A stretch of 40,504 nt of DNA, taken from contig CAZKKI010000005.1 in assembly GCA_964553325.1 (NCBI GenBank), forward strand, positions 1 through 40,504, read 5' to 3'. Both the position numbers and the translations under genes were made by a program. Of this stretch, positions 23,793 to 33,610 are shown in pieces. The notes beneath the pieces were generated by a model, which was not told where the DNA came from, searched no databases, and worked only from the letters and a program-made list of their open reading frames with translations. The number at the start of each line of letters is the position of its first letter. Within the stretch, counting starts at the first letter, position 1. Source of the stretch: BMS3ABIN04 sp964553325. Its GTDB lineage: Bacteria > Bacteroidota > Ignavibacteria > Ignavibacteriales > Melioribacteraceae.

Positions 23793-26081
23793 TTATTTGG
23801 AAAAAACGCCTTTCTTTTTTGTTTTGCTTTCCCCGTTTCGCGAATAAGAATAAGCATATTTATAATAAGAACCGTAACTCGATTTGAAATCGAAATTGTT
23901 AAGCAACACACCTATAAAAGAATCGCGTCCGTCCCGCTTCAATAAATACACGGCTTTTTCCATTAAGTCGATATCCGTTTGATTTGCGGAAACCACTAAA
24001 ATGCTTTCGTCAACAATTCTGGAAAGAATTTCCGCATCCGTAACGGTTACCAACGGCGGTGAATCCAAAATAATCATATCGTATTCATTTCTCAATTTCT
24101 TTAAGAATGATCTCATTCCTCTCGAATCAAGAATTTCGGATGGATTCGGCGGAATTGTTCCGGCGGTAATGAAATCGAGATTTTCGATATCCGAATGTCT
24201 TACAATTTCTTCATAAGAAACCTTTCCGACAAAGTAATCGGTAAAGCCCGGATATCGTTTTTGATTGAAAATTGTGTGGATTCTCGGTTTACGTAAATCG
24301 CAATCGACAATTACGGTTCGTTTATTAACTTGTGCAAAACTTCCCGCCAAATTAACCGAAACGAGTGATTTCCCTTCCCCGGGTGCCGAGGATGTTATTA
24401 GAATAACTTTATTTTCTTTATCGAATCTGGAATAACGTATTCTTGTTCTTAACGCTCTGAAAGCTTCGCTGGCAACCGAATCGCTTTTTTTTGCAATAAT
24501 AAATTCGGAACCCTCGCCGCTTCCGTTAACCGTGAACTTTTCGATTTTAGGAATCCATGCAAGCAATTCGATATTTCTTTCTTCGATGTCTTCCGGCGAT
24601 TTCACTCTTCTATCGAAATAATTTCTCATCAAAGCAAATCCGAACCCCAAACCGAGCCCTAAAACCAATCCGATTAAAATGATAAGTTTTCTGTTCGGTT
24701 TTGCCGGCTCACGGGGAATCCTGGCTTCGTTCAAAATAAGTACGTTACCGGTTGTCGATTTTTCATTAACCAATGCTTCCTGGTATTTCTCTTCAAGCAA
24801 CAGATACAATTTCTCCAATGCGGCAACTTCCCTGCTCAGTCGTGCCAAATCAATCGATTTTGCAGGCAAAGCATTAAATTTCTGTTCATATCTTTGAATG
24901 AATCTGTTCATTCTGTCGTAAGAAGATTTTAAGGAATTATAAAGAACTTCCTCTTCAAAGATTCTACGGCTCAGGTCCTTTATTTCCTCGGGACTCGCGG
25001 CAAGGATAGATGCTTGATATTCTTGTACATTTTGCTTCAATTTATTTTTAAGCTCTTTTAATTTTTCGTCGTATTTTTTAATTAATTCCTCGTTCGAACC
25101 ATCTCCGCTCAAACTTGCAATCGCCCTATCCCGTTGAGTTTCTATTATGGCAATTTCTTCTTGAAGTTTTGTTATATAAGGTTCGGAGGCTTTATTTTCA
25201 AGGTATTGGGAAAGCGTCGGGTCAATTCTGTTCAATTCGGATTTGAATTGGTCAAGCTTTTCTTTAGAAATCGCCATATCGATTGCCGTAGCGTTAAGTT
25301 TCGCTTCCAAATCGGTAATGGTTTCGATTAACGATTTTGCTTGTTCTTCAAGTTCGATAGAACCGCTTGTAAGTTTATATGCTTTTAGTTTATTTTCCGC
25401 AATTCTTAATTCTTCCAGTTTCTCGTCCCTTTGTTCGGCGAGAAATTCGCGGATTTTGGTCACTTGTTTTCTGTTATCCAAAAGGTTAAACTGATGGTAA
25501 ACATTGGCATAAGTTCTGGCAAACAATGCAGCTTCGTAAGGTGAAGGTGATTCGGCGGATACTTCGATAAAATCGAGACCTCGTTTTTGTTCTATGTTCA
25601 CGATATCTTCCAACATATCGGCAATTTCGTAAACCGACTTCAGCGAATCATCCTCGTCCGAGAAATAATTGCGCTTAAATATCATCGCAAATTTATCTTT
25701 ATGACCGATGGTCTTAAACGAATCCAGAATAACACGCGCAACTTGTTCCCGGATAGTAATGTTTTTCATAGTTTCAATTTCGTTGGCAATAAATCTATCG
25801 GCACCGTAGTTACCAAATTCGGGCAATAACGGCGCTTCCAAAATATTTCCTTTAGGTTGAGAAATTTTCAGAACCGTTTCGGATCTGTAAATATCTTTTG
25901 CGGTTACCGCATAAATTATGGAAACCAACAAAACACCAAGACTAATCAAAATTACGGGAATTAAATTATCGCGAATGATTTTAATGTAATCGCGAATCGT
26001 ATGTGTTTCGCTTTCGTCGAAATAATCTTTCAAATATTCGACGTTCGGATCTGTATATAAAGGGTTGTTTTTTCCTTTCAC
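23793..26081 (-). CDS. Wzz-type chain-length regulator fused to BY-kinase (Wzc-like)
   Basis: 762 residues. A Wzz domain with two membrane helices (about 35-55 and 475-495) flanks a long periplasmic coiled coil; a GNVR-type segment precedes the second helix. The cytoplasmic kinase has Walker A APGEGKS at 566-572, Walker A' VIVDCD at 590-595, Walker B MIILDSPP from 669 and a C-terminal tyrosine cluster (Tyr 736, 739, 740, 742, 744, 746) that would be autophosphorylated. Such proteins regulate export and chain length of surface polysaccharide. The start is GTG with GAGGG upstream, 16 bases after the SLBB gene. No glycosyltransferase or polymerase gene is nearby. Confidence 0.93.
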   Translation of the reverse strand: MKGKNNPLYTDPNVEYLKDYFDESETHTIRDYIKIIRDNLIPVILISLGVLLVSIIYAVTAKDIYRSETVLKISQPKGNILEAPLLPEFGNYGADRFIANEIETMKNITIREQVARVILDSFKTIGHKDKFAMIFKRNYFSDEDDSLKSVYEIADMLEDIVNIEQKRGLDFIEVSAESPSPYEAALFARTYANVYHQFNLLDNRKQVTKIREFLAEQRDEKLEELRIAENKLKAYKLTSGSIELEEQAKSLIETITDLEAKLNATAIDMAISKEKLDQFKSELNRIDPTLSQYLENKASEPYITKLQEEIAIIETQRDRAIASLSGDGSNEELIKKYDEKLKELKNKLKQNVQEYQASILAASPEEIKDLSRRIFEEEVLYNSLKSSYDRMNRFIQRYEQKFNALPAKSIDLARLSREVAALEKLYLLLEEKYQEALVNEKSTTGNVLILNEARIPREPAKPNRKLIILIGLVLGLGLGFGFALMRNYFDRRVKSPEDIEERNIELLAWIPKIEKFTVNGSGEGSEFIIAKKSDSVASEAFRALRTRIRYSRFDKENKVILITSSAPGEGKSLVSVNLAGSFAQVNKRTVIVDCDLRKPRIHTIFNQKRYPGFTDYFVGKVSYEEIVRHSDIENLDFITAGTIPPNPSEILDSRGMRSFLKKLRNEYDMIILDSPPLVTVTDAEILSRIVDESILVVSANQTDIDLMEKAVYLLKRDGRDSFIGVLLNNFDFKSSYGSYYKYAYSYSRNGESKTKKKGVFSK

Positions 26082-26097
26082 TTCTTCCCTCTGTTCT

Positions 26098-26610
26098 CTA
26101 CTTGGTAATATTTAATATTAGAATAGTTAATTGAATTAGAGCGGAAAATATCGACAAACCGATACTGAACCAGTCTCTAAAATAAAGCCTTGGAGTTCCC
26201 GGTATAATCAAAACATCACCGGGTTTTAAGCTTGGTACTCTTCTATGACGGTACTCAAGTTGGTCTTCCCACATCAAATCGTTGTAATCGAATAATATCA
26301 TTTTCTGTTTATTGTTTTCGTCGATTCTGTAAATTCTTAAATGTTCCAAATCCGAGTCGTCCGAGGGACCTCCGGCATAAGAAATCAATTCGGCAACGGA
26401 AGTAAAATCGGGCACTTTGTATTTACCAGGGTATTTAACCCATCCCCACACGGAAACTTTTATATTTACGGCTTCGGGATCGGAATAATCATAGTAGGCT
26501 CCGTATCGTTGCCCTTTGAATATACCGGGAGAACCTAATTGATAATCTTTAACCTGACCAAAAATAAAGACCGGTACCAATAAAAAAAGAAGAGTAATCT
26601 TTTTTAGCAT
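26098..26610 (-). CDS. SLBB-domain polysaccharide-export-like protein
   Basis: 170 residues from the ATG at 26610, chosen because AGAGGA stands 6 bases before it and the signal peptide then starts MLKKITLLFLL. An SLBB domain fills residues ~50-130 (VKVSVWGWVKYPGKYKVPDFTSVAELISYAGGP), and a membrane helix lies at the C-terminus (about 150-168). There is no Poly_export (Wza N-terminal) domain, so this is not a full Wza; the combination with a C-terminal helix is unusual. It is coupled to the Wzc-like kinase and is presumably its periplasmic partner. Confidence 0.8.
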   Translation of the reverse strand: MLKKITLLFLLVPVFIFGQVKDYQLGSPGIFKGQRYGAYYDYSDPEAVNIKVSVWGWVKYPGKYKVPDFTSVAELISYAGGPSDDSDLEHLRIYRIDENNKQKMILFDYNDLMWEDQLEYRHRRVPSLKPGDVLIIPGTPRLYFRDWFSIGLSIFSALIQLTILILNITK

Positions 26611-27018
26611 TTGGGTTCCTCTTGAAAACAATATAAATAAATTCGCTTAAACAAAGTAGCTTATTAATTAACTTAAAACTTAAAAAAAATTTTTGTCAAA
26701 TTCATAATAAAGTGGAGAAAAATTACAAGAATTTTGAAAAAATTTTATAAATATCCAAAATCATTCATCAATTGCTTTATTCGTTTATCTTTTATATTTA
26801 TCGCTTAACGAAAAAAAAATACTCTATTTATAAATTACAATTCCTTTTAGGTTTCCAAAAAACAAACTTTTTACAATTATTAAATATACAACTAAATAAT
26901 TAATAAATTTGTAACAGTTTCTATTATTTTTCGTAGGAATTTAATTTGCGGGCGGACGGTGTCCATACTGGATTTCATAAAAAACTCTTAATAAATACTC
27001 TCAGTTGCAATGTATTCT
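26611..27018. other. 408-base AT-rich intergenic region, no gene seen
   Basis: It lies between the SLBB gene start and the RND pump stop. It must hold the promoter of the SLBB-kinase genes; the only distinct signal is TTTGACAAAAATTTTT on the minus strand (26700-26685), shared with the hutI upstream region. A short GC-rich patch (26947-26970) stands out but forms only a 4-bp hairpin. No strong terminator for the efflux operon was found. Confidence 0.6.
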
Positions 27019-30000
27019 TTACGACTTTTCTTTTGAAATCAAGTAATAAAAAGCCGGAATAACAAAGAGAGTAAGAATCGTTGAAACTAATAACCCGCCA
27101 ACGCTTACAACACCCAAAGGCATTCGCATTTCCTTGCCTGCCGCACCTATACCGATTGCCATAGGCAGCATACCTAAAATTATTGCCAAGGTCGACATTA
27201 TTATCGGTTTCAATTTTGTCGGACAAGCTCGAATCAGTGCATCTTTAATCTTCATACCCTTTTCCCTTACCAACTGATTCGTGTAATCCAGCATTAGTAT
27301 AGCGTTATTCACCACAATTCCGATTAACATCACAATTGCCATTAACGATGTAATTGCGAAAGGAATATTAGTAGCATAGAGCGATGCTAAAACACCAATT
27401 AATGCAAGCGGAACGGTTAGCAAAATAAAAAACGGTTGAATGAAACTTTCGAGAATAGCCGCAAGAAGCATATACGTAAGAACCATAGCCAGAACAAAAG
27501 CAAAAGCGAAATCCGCAAGCATTTCGTTCATCATTTCTACGTTGCCAGTCCATTTGATTTTATAACCTTGTGGGAAATCTATTTCTTTTAACCGTTTGTC
27601 AATTTCCGAAGTAACGTCGCCCAACGGGGTTCCCGGCATAGGAGAACCGGTAAATTGAATGGCGGCATATTTATCTCTGTGTAGAATTTTTGAAAATCCC
27701 CGGGTAAATTTAACATCGGCAAGTTGAGCAATTCTATAAACAACTCCGTTCCTTGCAACAATCGGAATTGAAGCAATTTTTTCCGGACTGTTAACCGAAT
27801 TTTCATTCAACGTGATTGTAATGTCGTATTCGTTACCTGCCTCACGGTATTTAGAAGTTTGCATTCCCTCGATTGCCGCCCTAACCGTTAACGCTATTTC
27901 CTGAGCAGAAATTCCCGTCTGGGCAAGCTTTACCCTTTTGGGAAAGATCGTTATTTCCGGTTTTCCCTTTCTGGAACTTTGATCGAGATTTATTAAGCCT
28001 GGTACATCTTTGATTTTCTCAAAAATTATATTTTTCAATTCCTCAAGCTTGTTCAAATCTTGTCCCATAACGAAAAATTGAATCGGTGCACCTTGTCCGC
28101 CTTGCTTCGAACTGAAATCGACCGTGATTTTCACATTCGGTATATCTGCAAGTTCGGATACAAAAATGTTAATCATGTCTTTCAATTTTACATCGCGCTC
28201 CGCTTGGTCAACCAATTTAACTTCCATTCGCGCAAGGTTTGTACCTGTATTCAAGTTATCAATTTTACCCAAATCCGTTAGAATGTGAACAACTTCTTTA
28301 TGCCGTTTAATTCTATCTTCGATTAATTTTAATGTGGCTGCAGTTTCGTGAATGTTATATTCCTGCGGTAATTCGGCTGTTATCGAGATTCTGCCGTCAT
28401 CGGATTGCGGGATAAAATCGAAACCCAAATTAGGTCCGAACACAACAACCGAAAGAACGAGCAAAACGAATGAAATTCCAACAACAACAAACGAAACAAA
28501 TTTATTTTTCAGTACTCTTGTTAGTAACCTGCCGTAAAACTCGTCCCACTTTGCATAAAATGCATTAAGTTTGGCTTTGAAACCTCCTTCTTTTTCTTTT
28601 TTACCTATCATTAAATTTGCAAGCATGGGAGTAAGCGTAAACGAAAACAGTAGCGAAAAAATTGTGGCGAACGAGGCGGCAAGCGCAAGTTCACGTAAAA
28701 ATCTTCCGACGATCGACGACATGTTTGCAATGGGTAAAAATACGACAAGATTAGTTGCAGTTGCCGCAATTACCGCCACCGCCACTTCGGTCGTACCGGT
28801 CAAAGCGGATTCTTTCGAATCCAGCCCAAGATTTCTATGTCTGAATATATTTTCGAGTACCACAACGGAATTAGCAACAAGCACACCGACCGAAACCGAA
28901 AGTCCCATTAAAGTCATAATATTTAATGTCAAATCGAATAATTGCAAAGCCCAAAACGTTGCAATAATCGATGCGGGCATGGAAAGTGCAACAATTAAAG
29001 TGGAACGGACATCGCCGAGGAAAAGGAATAAAATAATCGATGTGAATATTACACCGAGAATAATATTGCTCATCGTATCGTCCACTGTACTGCGCGTGAA
29101 TTCCGATTTGTCATTAACCATTGTAATTTTGATTCCGTCCGGCAAAGACGCTTGAAGTTCGGGGAGAATCGCTTTAACCGCGTCGGCAACTTTAACAACG
29201 TTTCCATCCGTACTTTTTATTATCGAAAGCCTTACAACGTTTTCGTCCCTAATTTTAGAATCCGCATCGAAGTAAACCGATCTTAATCGAATATCTTTTC
29301 CGCTGTCCTTCACCTCGGCGATTTGACCTAATTTTTTATTACCGAACGGAGTGTGAACGAGAAGATTCCTTATTTCGTCTACGCTGGAAAATTGCCCCTT
29401 GAACCTAACGGAATATTCTTGGTCGCTGTTTTGAAAATATCCGCCGGGAATATCGAGATTTTGAGCGCCAAGAATTTGAAGCAACTGAGGAAGCGAAATT
29501 TTATTTTCGTAAATTACTTTATCGTCTAAAACCACACGTATTTCCCTTTCTTGTCCGCCAGTAATACTCACATTTGCAACACCGCTTATTTGGGAAAGTC
29601 TGTCCTTTATTTTCTTATCGGCCAATTCGTATAAAGTACGGGGTTCAACCGGTCCGTTCAACACCAAATCGATAATCGGAAATGCGGAGAAATCGAATTT
29701 CTGAATAATCGGCTTTTTTGCTTCGTCGGGCAATTGATTAATTATCGTTTCAACTTTGTCTTTCACTTCTTGATTAGCCACATTCACATCTTTATCGAGC
29801 CGGAATTCAAGCAGTGTAATTCCTACACCGTCGAGGCAATACGATTCTATTCTTCTTATTCCGCTTATTGTCGATACTGCATCTTCAATCCTTTTGGTTA
29901 TAAGATTTTCTATTTCCTTTGGTCCCGCTCCGGGATAAACTGTGGAAACGGTTACAAAAGGAATTTCGACATCCGGCATTTGATTTAAATTTAAACCGAA

Positions 30001-30087
30001 ATACGCCAACCCGCCGAAGATAATAAAAATAAGAATTGCAACCGTTGTGAGAACCGGTCTTTCAAGCGATAACTTTACAAGAAACAT
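27019..30087 (-). CDS. RND efflux pump, HAE1 (AcrB/MexB-like) family
   Basis: 1022 residues from the ATG at 30087; a GGAGGAGAGGG run upstream decides this start over the one at 30108, which would overlap the adaptor gene. Twelve membrane helices and two large periplasmic loops with the family opening LERPVLTTVAILIFIIFGGLAYF and the proton-relay region around helix 4 (LMGLSVSVGVLVANSVVVLENIFRHR) are present. It exports drugs, lipids or other small hydrophobic molecules from the inner membrane or periplasm through the TolC-like channel encoded two genes upstream. Confidence 0.95.
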   Translation of the reverse strand: MFLVKLSLERPVLTTVAILIFIIFGGLAYFGLNLNQMPDVEIPFVTVSTVYPGAGPKEIENLITKRIEDAVSTISGIRRIESYCLDGVGITLLEFRLDKDVNVANQEVKDKVETIINQLPDEAKKPIIQKFDFSAFPIIDLVLNGPVEPRTLYELADKKIKDRLSQISGVANVSITGGQEREIRVVLDDKVIYENKISLPQLLQILGAQNLDIPGGYFQNSDQEYSVRFKGQFSSVDEIRNLLVHTPFGNKKLGQIAEVKDSGKDIRLRSVYFDADSKIRDENVVRLSIIKSTDGNVVKVADAVKAILPELQASLPDGIKITMVNDKSEFTRSTVDDTMSNIILGVIFTSIILFLFLGDVRSTLIVALSMPASIIATFWALQLFDLTLNIMTLMGLSVSVGVLVANSVVVLENIFRHRNLGLDSKESALTGTTEVAVAVIAATATNLVVFLPIANMSSIVGRFLRELALAASFATIFSLLFSFTLTPMLANLMIGKKEKEGGFKAKLNAFYAKWDEFYGRLLTRVLKNKFVSFVVVGISFVLLVLSVVVFGPNLGFDFIPQSDDGRISITAELPQEYNIHETAATLKLIEDRIKRHKEVVHILTDLGKIDNLNTGTNLARMEVKLVDQAERDVKLKDMINIFVSELADIPNVKITVDFSSKQGGQGAPIQFFVMGQDLNKLEELKNIIFEKIKDVPGLINLDQSSRKGKPEITIFPKRVKLAQTGISAQEIALTVRAAIEGMQTSKYREAGNEYDITITLNENSVNSPEKIASIPIVARNGVVYRIAQLADVKFTRGFSKILHRDKYAAIQFTGSPMPGTPLGDVTSEIDKRLKEIDFPQGYKIKWTGNVEMMNEMLADFAFAFVLAMVLTYMLLAAILESFIQPFFILLTVPLALIGVLASLYATNIPFAITSLMAIVMLIGIVVNNAILMLDYTNQLVREKGMKIKDALIRACPTKLKPIIMSTLAIILGMLPMAIGIGAAGKEMRMPLGVVSVGGLLVSTILTLFVIPAFYYLISKEKS

Positions 30088-30100
30088 AATCCCTCTCCTC

Positions 30101-31147
30101 CTACTCAATCACTTTGATCTTGGTTCCTTCAAATACTCTGTCCGCACCTTTAACAATCAAACTGTCGCCAGGATTAAGACCTTCCTTAATTTCCAAATAC
30201 AATCCGCTTCGTTGCCCCGGAACTACGTACGATTTTTTCACTTTGGAATCCGACACGGTGTAAACATAATCGCCTCGGTTATCGTGTTTAATTAAATTCA
30301 AAGGTACGATGACGGTTTCTCTGTTTTGATAAACCAAAACAATTACCTCGAGAGTTAACCCCGGCCGTAGATCGCCCGATTTATTGTCGAAAACAACCGT
30401 TGCACTGAAAGCTTGTTTGAACGGGTCAATACCGACCGAAACATTTTCGATTTTACCTTTGTATGTTTTCCCGTTGTATTTGGCTTTGACCGGCATACCT
30501 TTTTTTACAAGGTGAACCTCTTCGGGCGAGAGCCAAATTTTTGTTTTTAATTTATGAAGTTGTGCAATCGTAAACAGTGCCGTTTTGGCTTTGACGTTAT
30601 CACCTTCGTCAACCATCATTTCGGTGATAACGCCGTTATACGGGGCATCGAGGAACAGCATTTGCCTCATTGTTTCGTAATTACGTTTATCGACCAAATA
30701 TTTCGCTTCGATTCCTTCAAAATTGGCTTTGGAAGTTTCTCCTGCTTCGTACAAAGCTTTAATTCGTTCGTAATTTTTTTTCGAGTTTTCGTAAGCGGCT
30801 TTTGCTTGCTGATATTGCGCCGCGGGGGAATCTTCGGGGAACTCGATAATCACATCACCTTTTCTTACGTAACTTCCGGGCTTGTAATTAATTTTTTCTA
30901 TTCTACCGCCAATCATCGCACCGACAACGGTTTGCTTAATTCCTTCAAGAGTTCCGAAAAAACTAAATTGCTTGGCAAAGGGTTTCTTTTTAATAACTTC
31001 CACTACCACGGGAACACCTTCTTCCCTTTGTATCTCTTCGATACTTTTGGCTTTCTTCTTTTCCCCGCTTCCGCACGAATATAGCGATAGCGCTAAGAGA
31101 ACTAAAATTAAATATGCTAACCAAGTATTTCGTTTGATTATCTTCAT
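30101..31147 (-). CDS. periplasmic adaptor (MFP) lipoprotein of the RND pump
   Basis: 348 residues with a lipobox ending at Cys25 (SLYSC). The HlyD/AcrA pattern follows: beta-barrel and lipoyl halves with GTLEGIKQTVVGAMIGGRIEKINYKPGSYVRKGDVI near residue 60, a helical hairpin (about 105-145), then the second lipoyl half (DAPYNGVITEMMVDEGDNV). It connects the pump with the outer-membrane channel. The stop codon lies 13 bases before the RND start. Confidence 0.93.
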   Translation of the reverse strand: MKIIKRNTWLAYLILVLLALSLYSCGSGEKKKAKSIEEIQREEGVPVVVEVIKKKPFAKQFSFFGTLEGIKQTVVGAMIGGRIEKINYKPGSYVRKGDVIIEFPEDSPAAQYQQAKAAYENSKKNYERIKALYEAGETSKANFEGIEAKYLVDKRNYETMRQMLFLDAPYNGVITEMMVDEGDNVKAKTALFTIAQLHKLKTKIWLSPEEVHLVKKGMPVKAKYNGKTYKGKIENVSVGIDPFKQAFSATVVFDNKSGDLRPGLTLEVIVLVYQNRETVIVPLNLIKHDNRGDYVYTVSDSKVKKSYVVPGQRSGLYLEIKEGLNPGDSLIVKGADRVFEGTKIKVIE

Positions 31148-31165
31148 TTTATTTTCCCGAAATTT

Positions 31166-32593
31166 TTATTCTAAATAATCCGTAAAATTCCTAAAATATT
31201 TTCCATCAACCTTACCTAAAAGGTTCTCCAATTGGGCTTGTGCCAAAACGTAATCGTGCACCGCTTTAATTCTATTGGTTTTTGCCAGACTCAATTCCAC
31301 GTCAGCGTTTTTCACTTCAAGCTGTGTAGCGGAACCTTCACGGTATTTTACTTTAGCAATTTCATAAGCTTTTTCGGCAAGCGAAACATTTCTATCCAAA
31401 GCTTCTATTTGAGATTGTATTTGTTTAAGCTCGTTTAGTTTCTCTTTGATTTGGAGTCTGAGAAAATCCTCCGTTAAAGCAATTTGTTCCAATGTTTGAA
31501 AAGCGGTGATTTCGGACTGTTCAACTTTATTAACAACTCTTCGTCCTTTGAAAAGATTTATGGAGAAATTTATACCGATCATTGACGACGTGTAATTTTG
31601 AAAATCCCAATTATCGGAACTACCGGCAAATTTATAATTTCCGAAGAGTGCAATCGTCGGCCAATAATCCGAACGGTCTATTTCTATAAACTCATCATCC
31701 ACTTGTTTTTTTAATTTTAATACTTTTAAGTTATAATTATTTTCCATCGCTTCGTTGATTAACAGCGAATCGTTTTCGTATCTGACAAATGTATAATCGA
31801 ATTCCCCGGTAACATCAATATTATTATGCTGGCTAATTCCCAAAGTTATTTTCAATCCGTCTTTAGCTTTTAATAATGCATTTTGCAATTCTATTAATTT
31901 AGGTTTAATGTTTTCCACTTGAACTTCCACTTGCATAACATCGAAATCCGATACAAGTCCTTTTTCATTCATCGATTTCAGATTACGCAAATTCTCTTCC
32001 GCATTTTGCAAGCGTTCCCGTGTAATTTTAAGCATTTCCTTAAGAAGCAGAACGCCGTAAAAAGATTTTTTAACATTAAGTACTGTTTCCGAAACCGTCG
32101 CTTTCAACCTTTCTTTAGCCAAATCCAAATAAATTGCAGAGGCTCCGATTCCACGGAAAACGGCCGAGTTAAAAATTATTTGTGTGAGCGTTATACTCGC
32201 TTCGTAATTGTTGGTTTGTGCGAAACTTTGCAATTTGGTTTGCAGCGGCTTGAACTTTCTTTGATCAAACGGCAAAACTCCTTCGTTAAATAAAATACCG
32301 TAAACAGAATTTCCCAAAAGCGCCTCGAAATCGGGGAACGGCATACGTGGTTTTTCGAGAAACCGCGATAATCCGGCAGAAACATCTACCGAAGGAAGTG
32401 CATAACCGAATGCCTCACTGACGGCTGCCCTAGCTTTTTTAACTTCCAATTCCGAAATTTTAATTTGTTTATTCGATTGCAGAGCAATGTCGATCGCCTC
32501 TTCCAAATTAATCGTCGCTTCTTGCGCAAAAACCGTAAGCTTTGCAAAAATTAAAAACAAGAGTAAAAATCTCGCACTTAATTTGTTTACCAT
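31166..32593 (-). CDS. TolC-family outer-membrane channel
   Basis: 475 residues with a signal peptide cleaved around VFA-Q (residues 1-23). Two outer-membrane-efflux repeats with long amphipathic helices rich in Ala/Leu/Glu (INLEEAIDIALQSNKQIKISE; KVKYREGSATQLEVKNADVELSLAKTNRI) are the TolC signature. It forms the outer duct for the RND-MFP pair, which follows 18 bases downstream. ATG start. Confidence 0.93.
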   Translation of the reverse strand: MVNKLSARFLLLFLIFAKLTVFAQEATINLEEAIDIALQSNKQIKISELEVKKARAAVSEAFGYALPSVDVSAGLSRFLEKPRMPFPDFEALLGNSVYGILFNEGVLPFDQRKFKPLQTKLQSFAQTNNYEASITLTQIIFNSAVFRGIGASAIYLDLAKERLKATVSETVLNVKKSFYGVLLLKEMLKITRERLQNAEENLRNLKSMNEKGLVSDFDVMQVEVQVENIKPKLIELQNALLKAKDGLKITLGISQHNNIDVTGEFDYTFVRYENDSLLINEAMENNYNLKVLKLKKQVDDEFIEIDRSDYWPTIALFGNYKFAGSSDNWDFQNYTSSMIGINFSINLFKGRRVVNKVEQSEITAFQTLEQIALTEDFLRLQIKEKLNELKQIQSQIEALDRNVSLAEKAYEIAKVKYREGSATQLEVKNADVELSLAKTNRIKAVHDYVLAQAQLENLLGKVDGKYFRNFTDYLE

Positions 32594-32615
32594 ATTAAAA
32601 CCTTTGTATAATAAA

Positions 32616-33269
32616 TTACTTTAGTCCCTTGAAAATGTATTTTGTAATTCTCTTCATTGTTTTAAACAGCATATCGAAATCGAGTTCGTAAACGAATTGG
32701 ACATCCGAATTATAAAAGTAGTTTAGTTCAATTGATCTGACCAAGAAAACTATATCATCGGAGACTTGTTTTGTGTTGTGTTTTTTAAATTCGTTTTTCT
32801 TGATTCCTTCACTCAGTATATTTCTTATCATTTCAGCAATTCGGATTTTAAATTCGGGGAATTCCCTATCCACAATTTGATTTATTTCTATAAATGCTTT
32901 CATCGTTATTGAGTATTTATTTCCCCTTTCGTGTATAAAATTAGTTAGCTCTTTGATAATCGATAATATTTTTTCTTCCGATGATTTGTTTGTCAGAACG
33001 ATTTTCTTCAGCTTCTCAAAATGATAATTCACTTCATCTTCAATCAATTCTTTAAATAAAGTTTCTTTATCGGGGAAATAATAGTAAAGTGAGTTTTTGC
33101 GTAAACCGACTTTTCCGGCAATATCTTCGAGTGTGGTTTTCTGGAATCCATACGTAACAAACAACTGCCTGCCCGCGTTTTTGATGGATTCTCTTTTATT
33201 CTGGTATTTATTCAAATTATTTTTCGAATTTTTTACTTTTTGGTTCGAAAGATAGAATTTATCACACAA
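32616..33269 (-). CDS. TetR-family regulator of the efflux operon
   Basis: Up to 217 residues. The TetR DNA-binding domain is plain (ESIKNAGRQLFVTYGFQKTTLEDIAGKVGLRKNSLYYYFPDKETLFKELI), followed by an all-helical ligand domain. It is the first gene of tetR-tolC-MFP-RND, which are spaced 13-22 bases apart, so it is likely a self-regulating repressor of its operon. The start is unclear: the only candidates are TTG codons, at 33269 and at 33215, neither with a good Shine-Dalgarno; the shorter one gives a more typical TetR N-terminus. The listed end is the longer form. Confidence 0.88.
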   Translation of the reverse strand: MCDKFYLSNQKVKNSKNNLNKYQNKRESIKNAGRQLFVTYGFQKTTLEDIAGKVGLRKNSLYYYFPDKETLFKELIEDEVNYHFEKLKKIVLTNKSSEEKILSIIKELTNFIHERGNKYSITMKAFIEINQIVDREFPEFKIRIAEMIRNILSEGIKKNEFKKHNTKQVSDDIVFLVRSIELNYFYNSDVQFVYELDFDMLFKTMKRITKYIFKGLK

Positions 33270-33460
33270 GAAAACAAGTTATTTTTTAATCTCTTATGCC
33301 ATTAGACGTTTTTAATTTGAAATAGTTTTGTGTTTACCGCTTTTAAGAAATTAAACGGATTGTAAAATTATGCAGTAATGGATATTTGATTCATACAACA
33401 ATTTGCCTAACAATATAAGTGACATGTAGAACATTATATTCATTTTAATTTTGAAAAAGT

Positions 33461-33528
33461 TTACCGGGTGCCTACGGCAGAACCTCCGACCCTCCCGACT
33501 TGGAAAGTCGGGATGCTCTAAACCAACT
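33461..33528 (-). pseudogene. tRNA-like relic with two hairpins
   Basis: On the minus strand the element repeats the tRNA-Val D-arm exactly (15 bases, 33528-33514). It then has a perfect 9-bp hairpin (33513-33493) whose loop region reads like a Gly-TCC anticodon, and a block matching tRNA-Val 33640-33628 with one mismatch (33492-33480). Instead of a T-arm and acceptor it ends in another small hairpin (TGCC/GGCA, 33479-33469). It cannot fold into a full tRNA. A decayed tRNA or a tRNA-derived repeat fits; a translated reading of this stretch is spurious. Confidence 0.6.
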
Positions 33529-33574
33529 TTTTTCTTCTCATAAAATGCTACATAACCGGTATACTTTTTAAAAA

Positions 33575-33606
33575 CAAAAAACCCCACATTTTTTCAAATG
33601 CAGGGT
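33575..33606 (-). terminator. terminator after tRNA-Val
   Basis: An 11-bp stem (33581-33591 with 33596-33606, two G-U pairs) with a 4-base loop, followed by Ts on the minus strand (33580-33575). It ends 5 bases after the tRNA-Val 3' end. Confidence 0.8.
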
Positions 33607-33610
33607 TTCG

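Noticed and set aside
26947..26970. GC-rich patch in the AT-rich intergenic region as a terminator of the efflux operon
   Set aside because: Only a 4-bp stem (GGAC/GTCC) without a T-run follows.
28571..29155. 194-codon plus-strand frame inside the RND pump gene
   Set aside because: It is antisense to a well-supported gene; serine/threonine-rich composition is what the opposite strand of hydrophobic helices gives.
33351..33587. Open frame of 78 codons on the minus strand next to the tRNA genes
   Set aside because: It is a translation of the tRNA-like relic and its flanks; no ribosome site, no family, and composition follows the RNA hairpins.
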